From assembly GCF_958979055.1 (NCBI RefSeq), contig NC_084899.1, forward strand, positions 3,099,001 through 3,163,000: 64,000 nt of DNA, written 5' to 3'. Numbering within the stretch: the stretch's first letter is position 1; the number at the start of each line of letters is the position of its first letter. Under the pieces are notes generated by a model that worked only from the letters and a program-made list of their open reading frames with translations, was not told the DNA's origin and searched no databases. Below are positions 1 through 12,577 of this stretch, piece by piece. Source of the DNA: Alnus glutinosa (Eukaryota; Streptophyta; Magnoliopsida; Fagales; Betulaceae). The position numbers and the translations under genes were made by a program.

Positions 1-952
1 AACTTACATGGACATTTTTTATTATTTAATAATAAACTTAAAAATAAATTAGTATAAAAATTTGACTACATACATGAAATTTTTTAAGGAAGAGAAATCA
101 TTAAAAAAACAAAAGAAAAGAAAAAAAAAAAAGGCAAACTTCTCGCGCTTTATTTTCACCTGAACCAAAAAAAGAAAAAAAAGAAAAAGAAAAAAAAAGC
201 TACGTACTTTTGTGATTTGTTAATCTTGTAAATCTTTAAGCAAGTTTGAAGAAGGATTTGGCTGTTTGGCAAGTTTGAAGAAGAATAATAGTACCGCAGT
301 AACGGCCATATGATTTTATTTTTTTTTAAGTACTCAGCCATATGAATTTAGTTCCCAAATCTGAAATTGCAACTCATATTGCAATATAAAGAAGGAAAAA
401 TATTTTTGCACAAGAATTGCACAACTTGTGCACAACACAAGAAATATGGGGTGAGACCCATGTGAGTTGGACTCATCACATGGATCTCACCCTATATATC
501 TTGTGTTGTGTACCATCACTTCTTTATAAATAATATATAGTAGGTTCTCAACTCCAATCTAAACCCAGCTTTTTATTAATTGAAAGTCTGAAAGTATTGT
601 CCAGAAAGTATTTCACGCTACATGTTTTGTTAAAAAAAAAAGTTAATGAAATGAAGCGGTTTTTCAAAAGTGTAAACACACCGTTTAGTTTGTCTTCTTC
701 TTTAGAAGAGCCCAGACTAACTTAAAAGTTTTTGAAACTTGATAAATCTGAAATGGTGAAAGCATAAAACACTGAATTTCAGTACTGCTAGCCTTGGAAA
801 TGCTTTGCCCGTATAATGTAAATGCCCTTTTATGAATGGTTGAAGGTGGGCAACCAAAGTATTTGAAAAAAATTTATCGGGGTCAGAAAAATTTTAGGGA
901 TCGAGGGAGTGGGCAAGTGCTCCCTCTCTCAACCCCCTGCCTCCGCCCCCGC
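1..952. mobile_element. Right part of a TIR DNA element (non-coding)
   Basis: This stretch is a diverged copy of the right-hand part of the element at 41221-42557. It ends with the same inverted terminal motif (ctgcctccgcccccgc, 937-952), followed by gtacac, which is also the left-flank motif of the other copy. No open reading frame here looks like a gene. The left end lies outside the window. Positions 110-200 and 610-650 are A/T-rich low complexity. The class (hAT, Mutator or other) cannot be decided without the left end. Confidence 0.5.
430..516. repeat. Hairpin MITE (palindrome)
   Basis: This is a near-perfect inverted repeat. The arm beginning cacaacacaag and running through ggtgagacccatgtgag is mirrored by cacatggatctcaccc and cttgtgttgtg. 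The same family recurs inside the TIR element at about 41953-42058. It has no coding capacity and would fold into a long hairpin if transcribed. Confidence 0.65.
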
Positions 953-3900
953 GTACACGTAGCATTATATTTGAAATGGTTATTAATTTTATTGATATGC
1001 TAATTAGATAACTACAGCAAAAAAGCCCTCATATATGCAACATTCTACAAATGTAAGTCATCATTTTCTCTGAAACAATGTTGAAAACGTACGTTTCTGC
1101 TCGTAGTATTTGGAAAAGCATCAAATAGTGGATGTCAAACTTGCAGTATTCTTCAAAATATTCAAAACCTCTTTCATAGAGGGCCTGGTAGAAGGCAGAG
1201 TACCTGTACAAATGATTCCAATTAAGTTTGAAAACAAAGCACATTTCATCCATGTAACGGGGTTCCTTCACCACCTCATCCAAGCGGCATTAACTACAGG
1301 GCCGCCTTGTTGGAAATAAAATACCAAAAAAAAAAAAAAATAGAAAATTTAACAATTAATAAATTATATGTATTAATTAGATGAGACCAATAATTAGATT
1401 TTAAGTGATAATATTAGTATTACAAAAATAAAATGTGTTTAAAATAAATAATAGAATTAGAGTAATAATAATAATGAGTCATAATAGAAGAAATAATTAA
1501 TTGTACTGTTAAAGTGTAATTAAAATAAATGTGAGATCAAATATTAATTACTAAATAATGAGATTTTAATAAAACGGGGTCTCACCGCAATCCATATAAA
1601 TTTGGAGTTTTAAATAAAAAAAATCTTATCTTGGCCATTTGGAATCACCAAATTGGCTAGAGTGGATTTTATTATCCCTTCCCGTCTACTCATATCGCGC
1701 CACGTGTACCACTCACACTCTCTTCCTCTTTCTTCTTTTCTTTTCTTTTCTTCATTTTTTTTTTTTCTCTCCCTCCCTCACACGTCAGATCTCTCTAGTC
1801 TCTCCTTTTCCTTTTCTTCCTTCCTCTCCCCTCTTCACGCACACACCACTCATTTCTCTCCCTTTATTTTCTTTCCTTCATTTTTCCCCCTTCCTCACGC
1901 CACACCTCGCTTCCATTTCTCCCTTTCTCATTTCTTGCTCTACCCATAACAAATCGAGAGAGTGATTCACGCAGGAATGGTGAGAGAACTCGAGTTGCAG
2001 AAATTTACGAAGAAGAGGAGGAGAATAAAATGGTAAAAAAATCCCTAAGCCTTTCCTTGTAATTTTCAGACTACCCATTGCATATATTGCACGAAAATCA
2101 TGTTACATTGCTAGGACTTTGATTGAGTTTGATTTAGGTTAATTTTGGGGAAAATACCGAATGGGTCTCTATGAGTATGATTTCTTAAGTTTGTTTCTCT
2201 TGATTTCCTTGTGGGATTTTCGGTGATAGCAGATTTGGGCATTAACTGATTTGGGTTTTGTTTAGAAGAAAATCTAGGGTTTATGGTGAATTTTGGGGTG
2301 ATGGTCTAATGGGGCATGTGTGTGGCGTCATTGGTACTTGTTGGGTTTATGTTTGAATTGGGGAATTGGAATGGTGATGGCATTTCTTGTTTTGCTAGGT
2401 TATGAGTGGTTAAGTTTCTGGTTGAAATTCTAATTGGGCTTATTGATTCTTTTAGGATCTTTGAGTTGATTTATTATTGTGGTTGATGCTTGTGGTTAGT
2501 TTATTGGGCTTTTGATGTTGATTTTGGATAACTCTTGTTGGCTATGGACGATTGGTTATTAATGGTGGATTTCTAATGTGTTGTGTTGATCAACCTAATA
2601 TGGAGAAGAGTTGGAATCTTGTTTTGGTAGTGTTACTTTGTGTTGAATATTCTAGAATAGGTTGCTGATTTGGTATAGTGTTCATTGGGTGTATTTTTTG
2701 TGAAATCTGAAATTTGGAGTCAATTTTTGGGTATGTTCCTTTAAATGCTGATTTATGTTAGGTTTGTATTTTAGGAGTTTTAAGCTTGATGATTTACTTG
2801 TAATGGCCAAATTTATGTAAAGGAGGGATGATGGATTTTTTTTATGGAATGTTGTTGGAGTTATGGGATTCCAAGTTATGGACTTTCTTGGAGGGTGATT
2901 TCGGGAGACTATTGGTTTGAGGATATTGTTGGTTGATGTTGGTTCTTATGATTAATTGAGGGGTCGATTTTAGTTGTTGAAGATGAGAGTTTATGACTCC
3001 TTTGTGGATGCTTAGGTTTAATGAAGTGGTTGAAATTGTAGATGTATGAGTTATGTGTTGTTTGCTTAGGAGTTTTAAATGCGATAGCAAAGCATGAATC
3101 AAACCATAGAGCAAGGTAGCCGTTAAGATATGAACCTATATGGGTGCGATAAAAGGGGAAAGCATTAATTGTGATGGTTAAGGTTAGAAGGTGAAAAGAA
3201 TTATAAATTGACCAAATAACCCCAAGTCGATGAATATAAATTAGTAAGGTTATAGAGATACCTAAATAGGCTCCGGATCCATTTGGTAATGTAACTAAGT
3301 AATTAATGCGCCTACCTTAGTATTATAAAATACCTTAGTGCGTTATAGGGTCATGCCTAGCTTTATAGGCATCCTAAACATATATGTCTATATGTATATA
3401 TGGGGTCCGAATATACTTAGTTAGCTTAAATGGATAAACAGCTATAAGACTTATAGTTAATAGCAATAATAAGGTGACTAAATACCTAATTCACCTATCC
3501 GTGTACACATGATATTTATGTGTATCATCGGATTAGGTTCAAGTATTGTATGTGTATATGTATATATGTATATGTACATATACATGCATATGAGTTAAAA
3601 ATATTTTGCTAAATTAGTAAATAAATGACAAGCTATAAAAGAGTTAGTAATATTAATGTAATACAACAATAATGAATGAATTAAGGAAAATAATAAACAC
3701 ACATTTGTAGTAATAAATAAGATATAATATGAACCTAAACCTAAGTGTTAATTTAATAATAGTTTAGGATACCTAGTTAGCCTTAGAAGTAGGTTACACA
3801 ACGGGTGAGCACGCGGGTAGTTTAAGTGTCATAGAATATGAGTCCTATAGCATAGTCTAATGTTATAAGTATTTGCAGGGTCGTGTCATAATTGGAGACT

Positions 3901-4289
3901 TCAATGGGTCCTCCAATGTAGAGTTTGAGTTGTAGTCCAATGCAGCTAATGTGAGTATTCTACTCACTAAGAAATTATTATTTTTATGTATTATGGATTT
4001 ACAAAATATATATGGTTTTATAAATCTGAACCGACTGTATGTTGAAATATATGTTTTTGATGATTTGAGTAGTTTCGATTATGTTCAAACTATATCAATG
4101 ATGTTTATGAAATGATGCATGAATGAAGAATATTGAATTAATTTTAAGAGTTTGAATGTGTGCTACGGTTGGGATTTGAATTATGTAAAGAAAAATGATA
4201 ACAATGCATGTTGATTGATTTATTGTTTGAAGAGAGCATAATTTTCAAAGAGGGGTAGATTATGGAATTTGAATTGTAAAGCATAAAGC

Positions 4290-4460
4290 ATGAACATAAT
4301 AACGAAAGAGAGGGTAAGCATCGTAATAATGAAAGAGATGGTAAGTCTCATAATAACGAAAGAGAAGGTAAGTCTCATAATAACGAAAGATAGGGTAAGC
4401 CTCATAATAATGAAAGAGAGGGTAAGCTTCATAATAATGAAAAGAGGGTAAGCCTCACAG
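4290..4460. repeat. Short tandem array, about 30-bp units
   Basis: There are about six units of the form cataataacgaaagagaggg followed by taagc or taagtct, with a few substitutions. The minus strand is open across it (repeats of MRLTLSFVI) simply because the unit length is a multiple of three. I do not regard that as a gene. Confidence 0.8.
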
Positions 4461-4563
4461 AGAATAATAAGACTATCAGGAGCATGCATAACATAGTTTA
4501 CATGTGTGTGCTATTTTTATGATATGTATATTTCTATTGCATGATTTAAAGGCATTGAGCTTT

Positions 4564-5010
4564 AATATACTTAGATTACTCCGCTACTGGATTTGAGTAA
4601 TGTAAGTGTCTTGCGGTAAGTAGGTGAAATGTTATTTGTTCTTCAGTAAAGACGTGCTTGCATATTGGAGTTTCACTCTAGTGCTCGCATGATCACCTGT
4701 TATTCAAAGGCAGGAAGCTAAAATGCACTCGACACGAAGTTACTCACATTTGGCAACGTTGTATCTTTGTATTGCTGAGTAAGATGCCATTAATTTGTGC
4801 TCAATATACTTAGATTACTACATTACTGGATTTGAGTAATGTAAGTGTCTTGCGGTAGGTAGGTGGAATGTCATTTATTCTTCAGTAAAGACGTGCTTGC
4901 ATATTAGAGTTCCACTCTAGTGCTCGCATGATTAGCTGTTGTTCAAAGGCACAAAGATGTAATGCACTTGACACGAAATTACTCTTATTTGGCAACGCTG
5001 TGTCTTTGTA
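4564..5010. repeat. 239-bp tandem duplication
   Basis: The segment 4564-4780 is repeated at 4803-5010 with an offset of 239 bp. Both copies carry the landmarks cttagattac, gtaagtgtcttgcggta, cagtaaagacgtgcttgcat and tggcaacg. Divergence is roughly 10 percent by eye. It lies inside the insert that breaks P1. Confidence 0.8.
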
Positions 5011-7107
5011 CATTTGAGCCACCAAATCATAACAATATTATAGTAGGTGAGAATGTATGTAGTTGCTTCCAATGTGGGATGGCTGGAACTTCTATATATG
5101 TTCACAGCTACATAGTATGCTTTAAATGTTTTCTATTAGTCGATGTTTACTATATCAGCTATGGGGTTTTTCAAACAAAGTTTATAAATTGATAGCTGTT
5201 ATAGTGTACTCGAGACTAAAAAGGAAAAGTTGGTTTTTCGCGAAAACTTAGTGAATAGTATACCTTTGAGGTCTTAGTGTATTTATTTATGCTAAGACGG
5301 TGGGCTCATAATTTCACCTATACGGATGTGGGAAACATCTACAACCGTATAGATGATGATCCTTTGGCTATAGGTATTCCGGTCATAGTTGATGGTGTTA
5401 TAGTAGTATACTTGAGATATTATGACTGAAGCTTACCGCGACGGTTGTAATCATTCGACCATGAGTTGTCCACTATTTTATAGGTTTGTTTATGGTTTGT
5501 GACGTTTGTGTCACTTGTTGTATAAAGTCATTTATGTTATGTATATAATTTTAGGAAAGATTTAATCATATAGTTATTTAATGGCTCTTTGTTGTAATTA
5601 TTTGTGATAGATGTATAAGATGTGATTTCCGCTATTAGGTTTATGTTTTTTGTTGTATAGTAGATAGATGTTATACTCTGATTTACCAAATACATATTAT
5701 GAGGTATGTACTATATGTTGGCTTTCTGACATATCGTCGTGCTACTGTGAATATTCGTTTATATTTTAAGGGATTAATGTTTATGAAATATTTTGTATAT
5801 ATATATAAATAAAAAAAAATAAAAAGAAAAAAGAAAAAGGTCTTCACATAAGATCTGATGAAAGGGAGCTTGAGAGTTTTGATTGTGATCAAGCAAAAGA
5901 GTTGTTAAACGTGGAAGAGCGGTTAGTTCTTAAGGAATTGAACCATTTAAGAGATTATTATTGGCGTCTAGAAACACCAAATTCTTCTAGGAAGACACTC
6001 CCGCTAGAATTTTACCTGAACCTTGTTGTAACTGATTTCTAATCGAGAAAGATTGCATGAGAATCTCTCAGGAAGCTCACTCATAAATGAATTATTACTT
6101 AAGAAATATTTCCAGAAAAACATATTATTATGAACATTAAGAAATATCAAATTATTGTAATTTATAAGCGACTTGGGCAGTTGACCACTAAGGTTGTTGT
6201 CGAAAGCTTCCACTCGTACCAACCTTCCATTATCACCCAAGTGTTGTGGTAGCTGGCCAGTAAGCCTATAATTGGACGCCATCTGAAAAACTTCAAGCAT
6301 AGAGTATCGCCCAAGGTTTGGAGGTAGAGTACCTGATAAATTATTGTAAAATAGTTTAAGATTTATCAGTCCCAGAAGATGACCTATGCTATCTGGAATT
6401 TTTTCAAATAATTGATTGTTCAATAAACTCAAACCGGACAATTTGGTGAGTCTTTCGAAATCATCGGGTATTGTCCCGATCAAGTAATTCTCAGAGAGAT
6501 CATTAACATCTATGTTTGAAGCCTCAACCACCCGAGGAATCTCCCCATACAATTTGTTTTTGTAAAAATACACTTTACTCAAATTCTTCGGCATAAACAA
6601 ACCGCTCGGGATTTTTCTGCTCAGATTGTTTTTTGACAAATCCAATTGCTCCAGTGCCACCATTTCTCCAATCGTGTCTAGGATTTTTCCTACCAGATTG
6701 GAGCCTGACACCCAAAGATACTTCAATTTCTTCAACCTTGTGAGCTCCAAAGGCAATGTTGTTGTGATCCTCGTCATGTAGGCCAATTCTAATAGTTCGA
6801 GATTGGACAAATTGCCAATTTCTGGCAGGAAAGAACTGCTAAATGGAATATGGAAAAGCTGAAGTGACCTCAACTCTATTAACAGCCCGATTGATGTAGG
6901 GATGTTTCCGAAGAAGCTATTGGCTCCAAGATTGAGCTGGCGAAGCTGAGCCATGAGTTGAATGTCACCAAAAAAATAGTTCTGCGAGAGGTCGAGGTAT
7001 TGGAGATTGGAGCAGTTGTAGAGAGCTCGTGGGAACTCATTAGAGATCATATAGTTGTCTGAAAGGTCAAGGGTTGTGAGGTTGTTGAGGTCACAAATGA
7101 AGGGTGG

Positions 7108-8168
7108 TTTTATTTTGCACTAAAATATTTATACATTTGGGATGTTCCTTTATTTTATTACTAAATTTCACTTGCCCAAGGCCACCCTTGTGCGGTGCCA
7201 CACAGATAGTTTGCTCAACAAGAAAAGAGCTAGGCTAAACGTTTACCCAAGGGAAAATTATATAAAATTTATCCCTGAACTTACACTTTAATTACAATGT
7301 TATTCTCCAACTTTAAAAAGTTGCAATTAATTGAGTCTATATATATACCATGGTGACCTATGGCCGACATGAGTCTCCACTCCATAGAGACCAAATGGCT
7401 GGGTCTCCTCCATGGATACCCATAGGCTACAGTCAGCCATGGGTCTCCTGGCGACCACATTTTTTTAAAATAAATTAAAAAAAAGGGTATATTATTGTTA
7501 TTTTAGGTCACGTGTACATCAAATGATTAATTTTCCATATAACTTAACAAAAAATCTTAATGGTGGAGGGCTAAATAAAAATAGGCTAATAATTTGAAGG
7601 GTCAATTATAACTTTTTAAAATTTAAGAGAGTTTGCAATTTAGGTATGTATAAAGTAGCATGAAAAATGGGAAAGATAGCATTTTTTTTTTTTCAAGTAC
7701 ATCAACAAAGGAATTATAATAAAGAACAACTAAAAGGTTGGACAACCCAACAAAAAGCTATAGAATAACTTCATTAGTGCAAGTAAATATAAAATAAAAG
7801 AGAATGTATCAAATGAATGATGCGGCCTTATAAATTCTTAGCACGAATATCAAAAAAATTGGTCAAAATTAAGGCGGTTTGACAAAAGGCACAAAAAATG
7901 GCACAACCAAGAGGCCCAAGAATGACCACAGATCTTGAAAGATTCAATAACCCAAATTGTAACTTAGCAAAGAAAAAACTGCAGCTACACCCCCGAAAGA
8001 GAATCACCACAACAGAAAAAACAACACTGATGAAGGTTAATTAATCTGAGCCAACATAAGAAAACAAAGAGAAATACAAAAGTTTAAGAACGATAACACT
8101 ATAACAAAAAGGCCAGAAAACACAGATGGCATTGAACATTGAAGGAAGAGGCATTCCCTTTTCTTCTC

Positions 8169-8199
<31 letters not shown>

Positions 8200-10290
8200 C
8201 CCTGAAAAACGAACGATTCATTGTGATGGAAAAATAAGACGCCTTCGAGGAAACATGGAAGTTGGAAAAAAGCTGGTGGAAGACCTGGACGCACTTTTAA
8301 TGGTAAACGCTTGTTGCTCACATACATTTTGCAGTAAATTTCCACAACGAGAATCTTCTTTTTCCGATCAATTTCCACCACGATCGAATCGGCATATCAT
8401 TACTCAAAGATTAATTGCTCTTAGTGACTTCGACGGTCCTGCAAGGGAATAGTGCCGGCAAGCTTTGTTTTTTCTTGTCTCTTTAACAACTTTTCCAAGT
8501 GGAATTAATTATTGGCGTTGGAAAAAGTTTTGAGTCATGAATGAGAACTAACTCCTCCGTCCATTCAGATGCAGTGGCTGGAATCATTGAACCAAAATAT
8601 ATTTAGTGCATAAGATTCAATACTACACTCGATTTAATTAGGGACCAAATTGTCTTCCGATGGGAAGTCAATACTTCATCATTATCTCATGTACTTCTCG
8701 CATGCTAATAGCAAGCACGCGACACTTTTAAAAATTCAGTCGAAAAAATGTTTTACAACCCTATTTGTTGAAAAAAATTTGTACTCGTGGTTGTTGGCGT
8801 GTTGTGCGCTTATAGAAATTAAAGGTAGGTGGACCAAAGACCAAGATAAATATTCCTTGTGGTTGTTGTTGTTATCATGTGGGGTGCATATAGGTTTGTC
8901 CAAATCAGTGTTTCTTTAACTTTTCAAACTGCCTTGTGAGGCCCATTAATAGGACCGAGTCATTAGTCATTTTCTAAACTTGTAATTATTTCAGTGGTGT
9001 TTTAATTTGATTTGGGTCTACTATACATTGGGAGTGCACTCCTTTTTCAATAATAAGATCGTCTACTTCTTCTTTCTTTTGGATCAGAAATGAGAATAAT
9101 TTTTCGTTGTAACTATTTTTCTTATTCAATTAAAAAAAAAAAAAAAAAAAAAAAAAAGAAAGAAAGAAAGAAAGAAGGTGACCTTCTTGTTGGGCCGTTA
9201 ATTTGAAAAGATAATAGGAAATCCATTTACACACTACCTAGCTTTTAGACGCCTATACGCTTAGGAATTTGTGAACTTCCATAAAGTAATTCTGCACAAA
9301 AGACAGAACGATAACCACAAAGACAAAGCCCTCAAGTTTTCTTATTTTGGTTTCCTCGTATCCCACATTCCTAAAATGTTTTATGCTTTCTCGTCCTGGT
9401 GAATTCAACCCTAACAACATTGGAATCTCATTGTTGCCTGCCATGATGTCTGACTATGGCAACAAAAAAAAACAACTTGTCGTCATGAAAGCAAAGCAAG
9501 GGTTCTCAAGAAATCATGAGATCAATTGCCTCACAAATTATGTAGAACGAGCTCAATAATACAAATTACAATATCAACAACCGTACCTACATTATTTTTT
9601 TTACTATACGCATCCGTTTGGTTATTATTCGATATCCACAAATAGGTAATGAACCTATTTTAAAAGCCTTTTAAAATAATTTTGACCAATTTTAATTTTT
9701 TGAGTTTGTTTTGAAAATATAATGCAATACAAAATATATGTAGAATCGAGAAAAAAAAAAAAAAAAAGGATGGTGGATACGACCTCAAAATATTCATAGA
9801 AATCAATGCTCACAAGAAAAACCCTTATGTTTTTTATCCCATGATTCAATGAGCATAACAATCAAGCCAGCAAACATTAATAAAACATATAAAGGGTGTA
9901 TTCACATACCGCTATGCGCATCCACACATGCGAATAGTATTTTTTGCTAATCACATTCACATGCATAAATAATAAATACGAACAGTTAATATCTACCCGC
10001 ATATATACTCCTAATTTTGGGCATCCTAAAATTATTTTAACTAAACATAATTGCCTAAGGAAAAGGGTGTTAGTGCGAAAGACTATAAAGCAAATAATGT
10101 ATCGATCTCTCCATTCCTCGAATTTCTTCATTTCACATTAAGCAATGATTGCATTGAATAGGCTCCTTTCTATTTCATTTGGACAATTTTACCCCATAAA
10201 ATAAAGGACTATGGCTAGTTGAACATAAAATTGAAGAAATATGGCCATTTGCATTCTTTTAGAAATGAAAGTCACGAGAAAGTACTATCA
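7108..10290. other. 5' flank of P1, paralogous to the 5' flank of copy B
   Basis: This block matches 46320-48811 in order: ggttttattttgcac, cttgcccaaggccaccc, the poly-T site, the cgaggaaacatggaagttgg segment, gtttcctcgtatcccac and the polymer-rich tail. The match places P1 and copy B in one duplicated unit. Shorter parts recur at 32930-33790, 34180-35060, 36890-37060 and 41100-41220. Open frames here are short, unsupported and differ between copies, so none is called as a gene. Positions 9129-9177 hold an A-run followed by GAAA repeats. Confidence 0.75.
7240..7650. repeat. Non-autonomous element, family 1 (copies at 46480 and 53540)
   Basis: This AT-rich segment of about 400 bp has weakly inverted ends (aactttaaaaagttgcaatt on the left, caattataactttttaaaat on the right). 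A central part contains short inverted motifs around catgggtctcctggcgacc. Related copies lie at about 46480-47075 and 53540-53975. No protein is encoded. Confidence 0.45.
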
Positions 10291-10489
10291 CATTTTTGTA
10301 GCTAACATAATAAATCTCATGTGAGCTATCACATTAATTTGTAAACATAATAATTGCCATATAATCTATCACGTAAAGTGACAATCCACATTTTAGTGTT
10401 GCCATGTCAATTTGTAAGAATTTTATAATAAAAGTTAGAATACTTAGCGATAATCAATCTTTTATATAGACTCAAAGTATAAAGAGATA

Positions 10490-10930
10490 ATTGAAACCTA
10501 AAAACTAGAAATAATATGTCATCAACCCTTATCAAAAAATCCTAAAGATTCTATCACATCAACTAAACCGGACATCTCACCTTATGATATACTCTATCAT
10601 GCTCCATGAACACGTGGTAATTTGCAAGATTAGCATGTTTTTTTTTAAAAAATAAATAAAAATAAAAGCTTTAAGACACATGTAAAATATTTGAATAATT
10701 AGTGATTTTATTGATATGCCAAAGATAATATAAAACAGACTCAAGAAGAAAGAGAATGTTGCTCTAATACAACATCATACATGTAAAAGGAATCTCCACT
10801 ATCAAAACCTTATCTAATACAATAGACTCTTAAAGGATTTATATATAGAAAGTAGAGTAACGTTACTCTTTACACTTATTTATTACATTCATTTTACGTC
10901 GGCTGATGTAGCGTGTTTTAAGCCAAACCC
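10490..10930. repeat. Paralogous block carrying the empty MULE site
   Basis: This is a second copy of the sequence that flanks the large Mutator-like element: 12362-12482 matches the left part, and 19205-19260 plus 19540-19660 match the right part. Here actctatca (10591-10599) occurs once and runs straight into tgctccatga, so it shows the state before insertion. From 10930 to 11440 there is only a C-run (about 10958-10977), A-runs and AT-rich DNA with no gene. Confidence 0.8.
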
Positions 10931-10955
10931 CCCTTAAACTACTATGCAATTTGCG

Positions 10956-10986
<31 letters not shown>

Positions 10987-11450
10987 AAAACTACTAAGAA
11001 ATTGCAATTCACTCCTTTTGCCCCGCAAAAAGACAAAAAATACTCCTATAAATTTGAAAACAATAAAAAAACAAAAAAACAAAAACAAAAAGAGAGAAAA
11101 GAAAAAGCCACATCAGCCATGGGTCATGCATGCACACAACCTTTATTTTTTTTTTAAAAAAATATAATTTATTATTATTTTTAATTAATGGTATTTTTGT
11201 AATTTTTAACGAATATGGTATGTTGTCTTTTAATGACACTCTTAGAAAATAGACGTGGTACACATATATTTTTTGTACATCTCTTTTTTAAAGTAATTAT
11301 TGAATCTGTAGAATTTAAAGATTAAATATAATTAACTTTAAAAAAAATTACAAAAAATATATAATACATATAAAACAATCATTTCTCTTTAAAAAAAAAT
11401 TAGATAACACTCTTAAAAAACAGCTAGTTTAAAAGAATTCCTACCAACCA

Positions 11451-12119
11451 GTAGGGCTGCGCATGGGGGGGGGGGGGGGGGGGCAAGGATGGTCGTTTTT
11501 TGGCCCCACACCCCGCCAAAAACCCCATGCAACCGTGCGGGGCGGTTGGGGATGGGGCGGGGATCCGCAGGTATGCAGGGATCCCCGCGGGTATGGAGAA
11601 GAATGCAGAAGAATATAGAATAATCAACAAGACCTAAATTCAAAGAACGATAAAACAACCCAGAAAGTCATTTGTGATAACCACTAACAGAGCTTTAAAT
11701 TAATCCAATAAATGAACAAATCACTGACAACGCAAAGAACATAATAAGCAAAATATTACAAGATAAAGAAAACTCAAATGTTAAATGTTCCAGAGAAAGC
11801 ACAACCAATCGAGAACACCCTCAAACAAAGCATCAAAAAATAAACCTTGATAGCGAGCAAATCAAACAACCCAACAGAGACAGAGAGTCAGAGACAAAGA
11901 TGTTAGGAGGAGCAAACAATGACATATTCTAAGAAGAGGAAGAAGACAAAACGAGAAATGAGCAAGGGCCTTCTCCTTCCTCTGTTGCGGGTGCGTGCGG
12001 GGTGTTGCGCTATGCTTCACTGCTTTGTGCAACTCAAAGAGCAGCTAGGGTTAGATAACTTAGGTTAGAAAGTTAGAAGTTTTAAGTTCTTTTTTCCCTT
12101 TCTTTTTTTTTTTTTTAAA

Positions 12120-12158
<39 letters not shown>

Positions 12159-12328
12159 GTGCAAGTGCAGGGCGGGGCGGGGACCCGAGAATTTTCAAGG
12201 GCCCCCCTGCAGCCCGCACCGCACCATGCGGGAGACCCAAATAAAGGCCTGTGGCCCGCACCATGGGTGCGATTTTTATGCTAGAGGGGGCGGGAGGAGG
12301 GGGGTAGGTATTGCGGGAATTTGTTCAC
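11451..12328. mobile_element. GC-rich insertion flanked by a 12-bp direct repeat
   Basis: The 12-mer tcctaccaacca occurs at 11439-11450 and again at 12329-12340, like a target duplication. The intervening 880 bp begins tagggctgcgcatgg, reminiscent of some non-autonomous hAT elements, though hAT duplications are normally 8 bp. It has a G-run (about 11466-11483), GC-rich ends (for example ggggcggggatccgc; gggcggggcggggacccg) and a TA/TG microsatellite (12119-12158). Terminal inverted repeats are not clear. No protein is recognisable. Confidence 0.45.
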
Positions 12329-12482
12329 TCCTACCAACCACATGAAAAACCAAGAGAAAAAAACTAAAAGATAATTGAAACCTAAAAACTAGAAATAATA
12401 TCTCATCAACCGTTATCAAATCCTAAAGATTCTATCACATCAACTAAACCGGACATCTCACCTTATGATATATACTCTATCA

Positions 12483-12577
12483 GAGTGCCCCTTCTATACG
12501 GCAGAGGCAAAAACCAGTGGTTTTTTGCCAACCAATGACCACTTGACACGTCAGCAAAAAGCAAAAAATAAAAATGA
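12483..12577 (+). repeat. Left terminal inverted repeat of the MULE
   Basis: It starts gagtgccccttctatacgg directly after the actctatca target copy. Its inner part (gccaaccaatgaccacttga, then cacgtcagc) aligns with the reverse complement of the right terminus. The outermost 21 bp also occur as an exact inverted copy inside the element at 12983-13003, and a shorter version lies at 17780-17795. Confidence 0.8.

Larger units (their letters stand above)
1319..5850 (+). mobile_element. 4.5 kb non-coding insertion inside pseudogene P1
   Basis: Both borders are defined by loss of homology to copy B. The insert starts near an A-run (1325-1339) and ends in an A-rich tail (5807-5840), which hints at a retrotransposed plus-strand sequence. 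It contains a CT-rich tract (1717-1945), a possible short first exon with a splice-donor-like ATG/gtaaaa near 2029, long T/G-rich non-coding sequence, an array of about 30-bp units (4290-4460) and a 239-bp tandem duplication (4564-5010). No transposase, reverse transcriptase or gag reading frame is visible. It may be a non-autonomous retroelement or a duplicated gene 5' region. No target-site duplication was found because the insertion came with a deletion. Confidence 0.5.
1121..7107 (-). pseudogene. HSL3-like LRR receptor kinase pseudogene P1, interrupted
   Basis: This is a broken copy of the receptor genes at 21695-24739 and 42762-45852. The LRR part (7107 down to about 5855) is colinear with copy [34 protein letters not shown] and repeated LxxLxLxxNxLxGxIP units. 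The gene ends abruptly at 7107, so the signal peptide and N-terminal cap are missing. After about 5855 homology stops and a 4.5 kb foreign stretch follows. Homology resumes only at about 1316-1121 with the last part of exon 2 (KEPRYMDEMCFVFKL), where a 4-bp insertion shifts the frame. About 1.3 kb of ancestral sequence, including the last LRRs, the membrane segment and most of the kinase, is gone. Residues shared with copy B (NYRLTG, GDNGRLVRV) place P1 nearer B than A. The LRR reading frame is still open for 348 codons, so the death may be fairly recent. Confidence 0.85.

Noticed and set aside
1639..1965. Overlapping plus-strand reading frames rich in Ser/Phe/Leu
   Set aside because: They come from a CT-rich low-complexity tract that is open in more than one frame, as expected by composition.
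8037..8452. Overlapping frames on both strands in the P1 flank
   Set aside because: The matching region near 47500 does not keep either frame, and the frames cross a poly-T tract.
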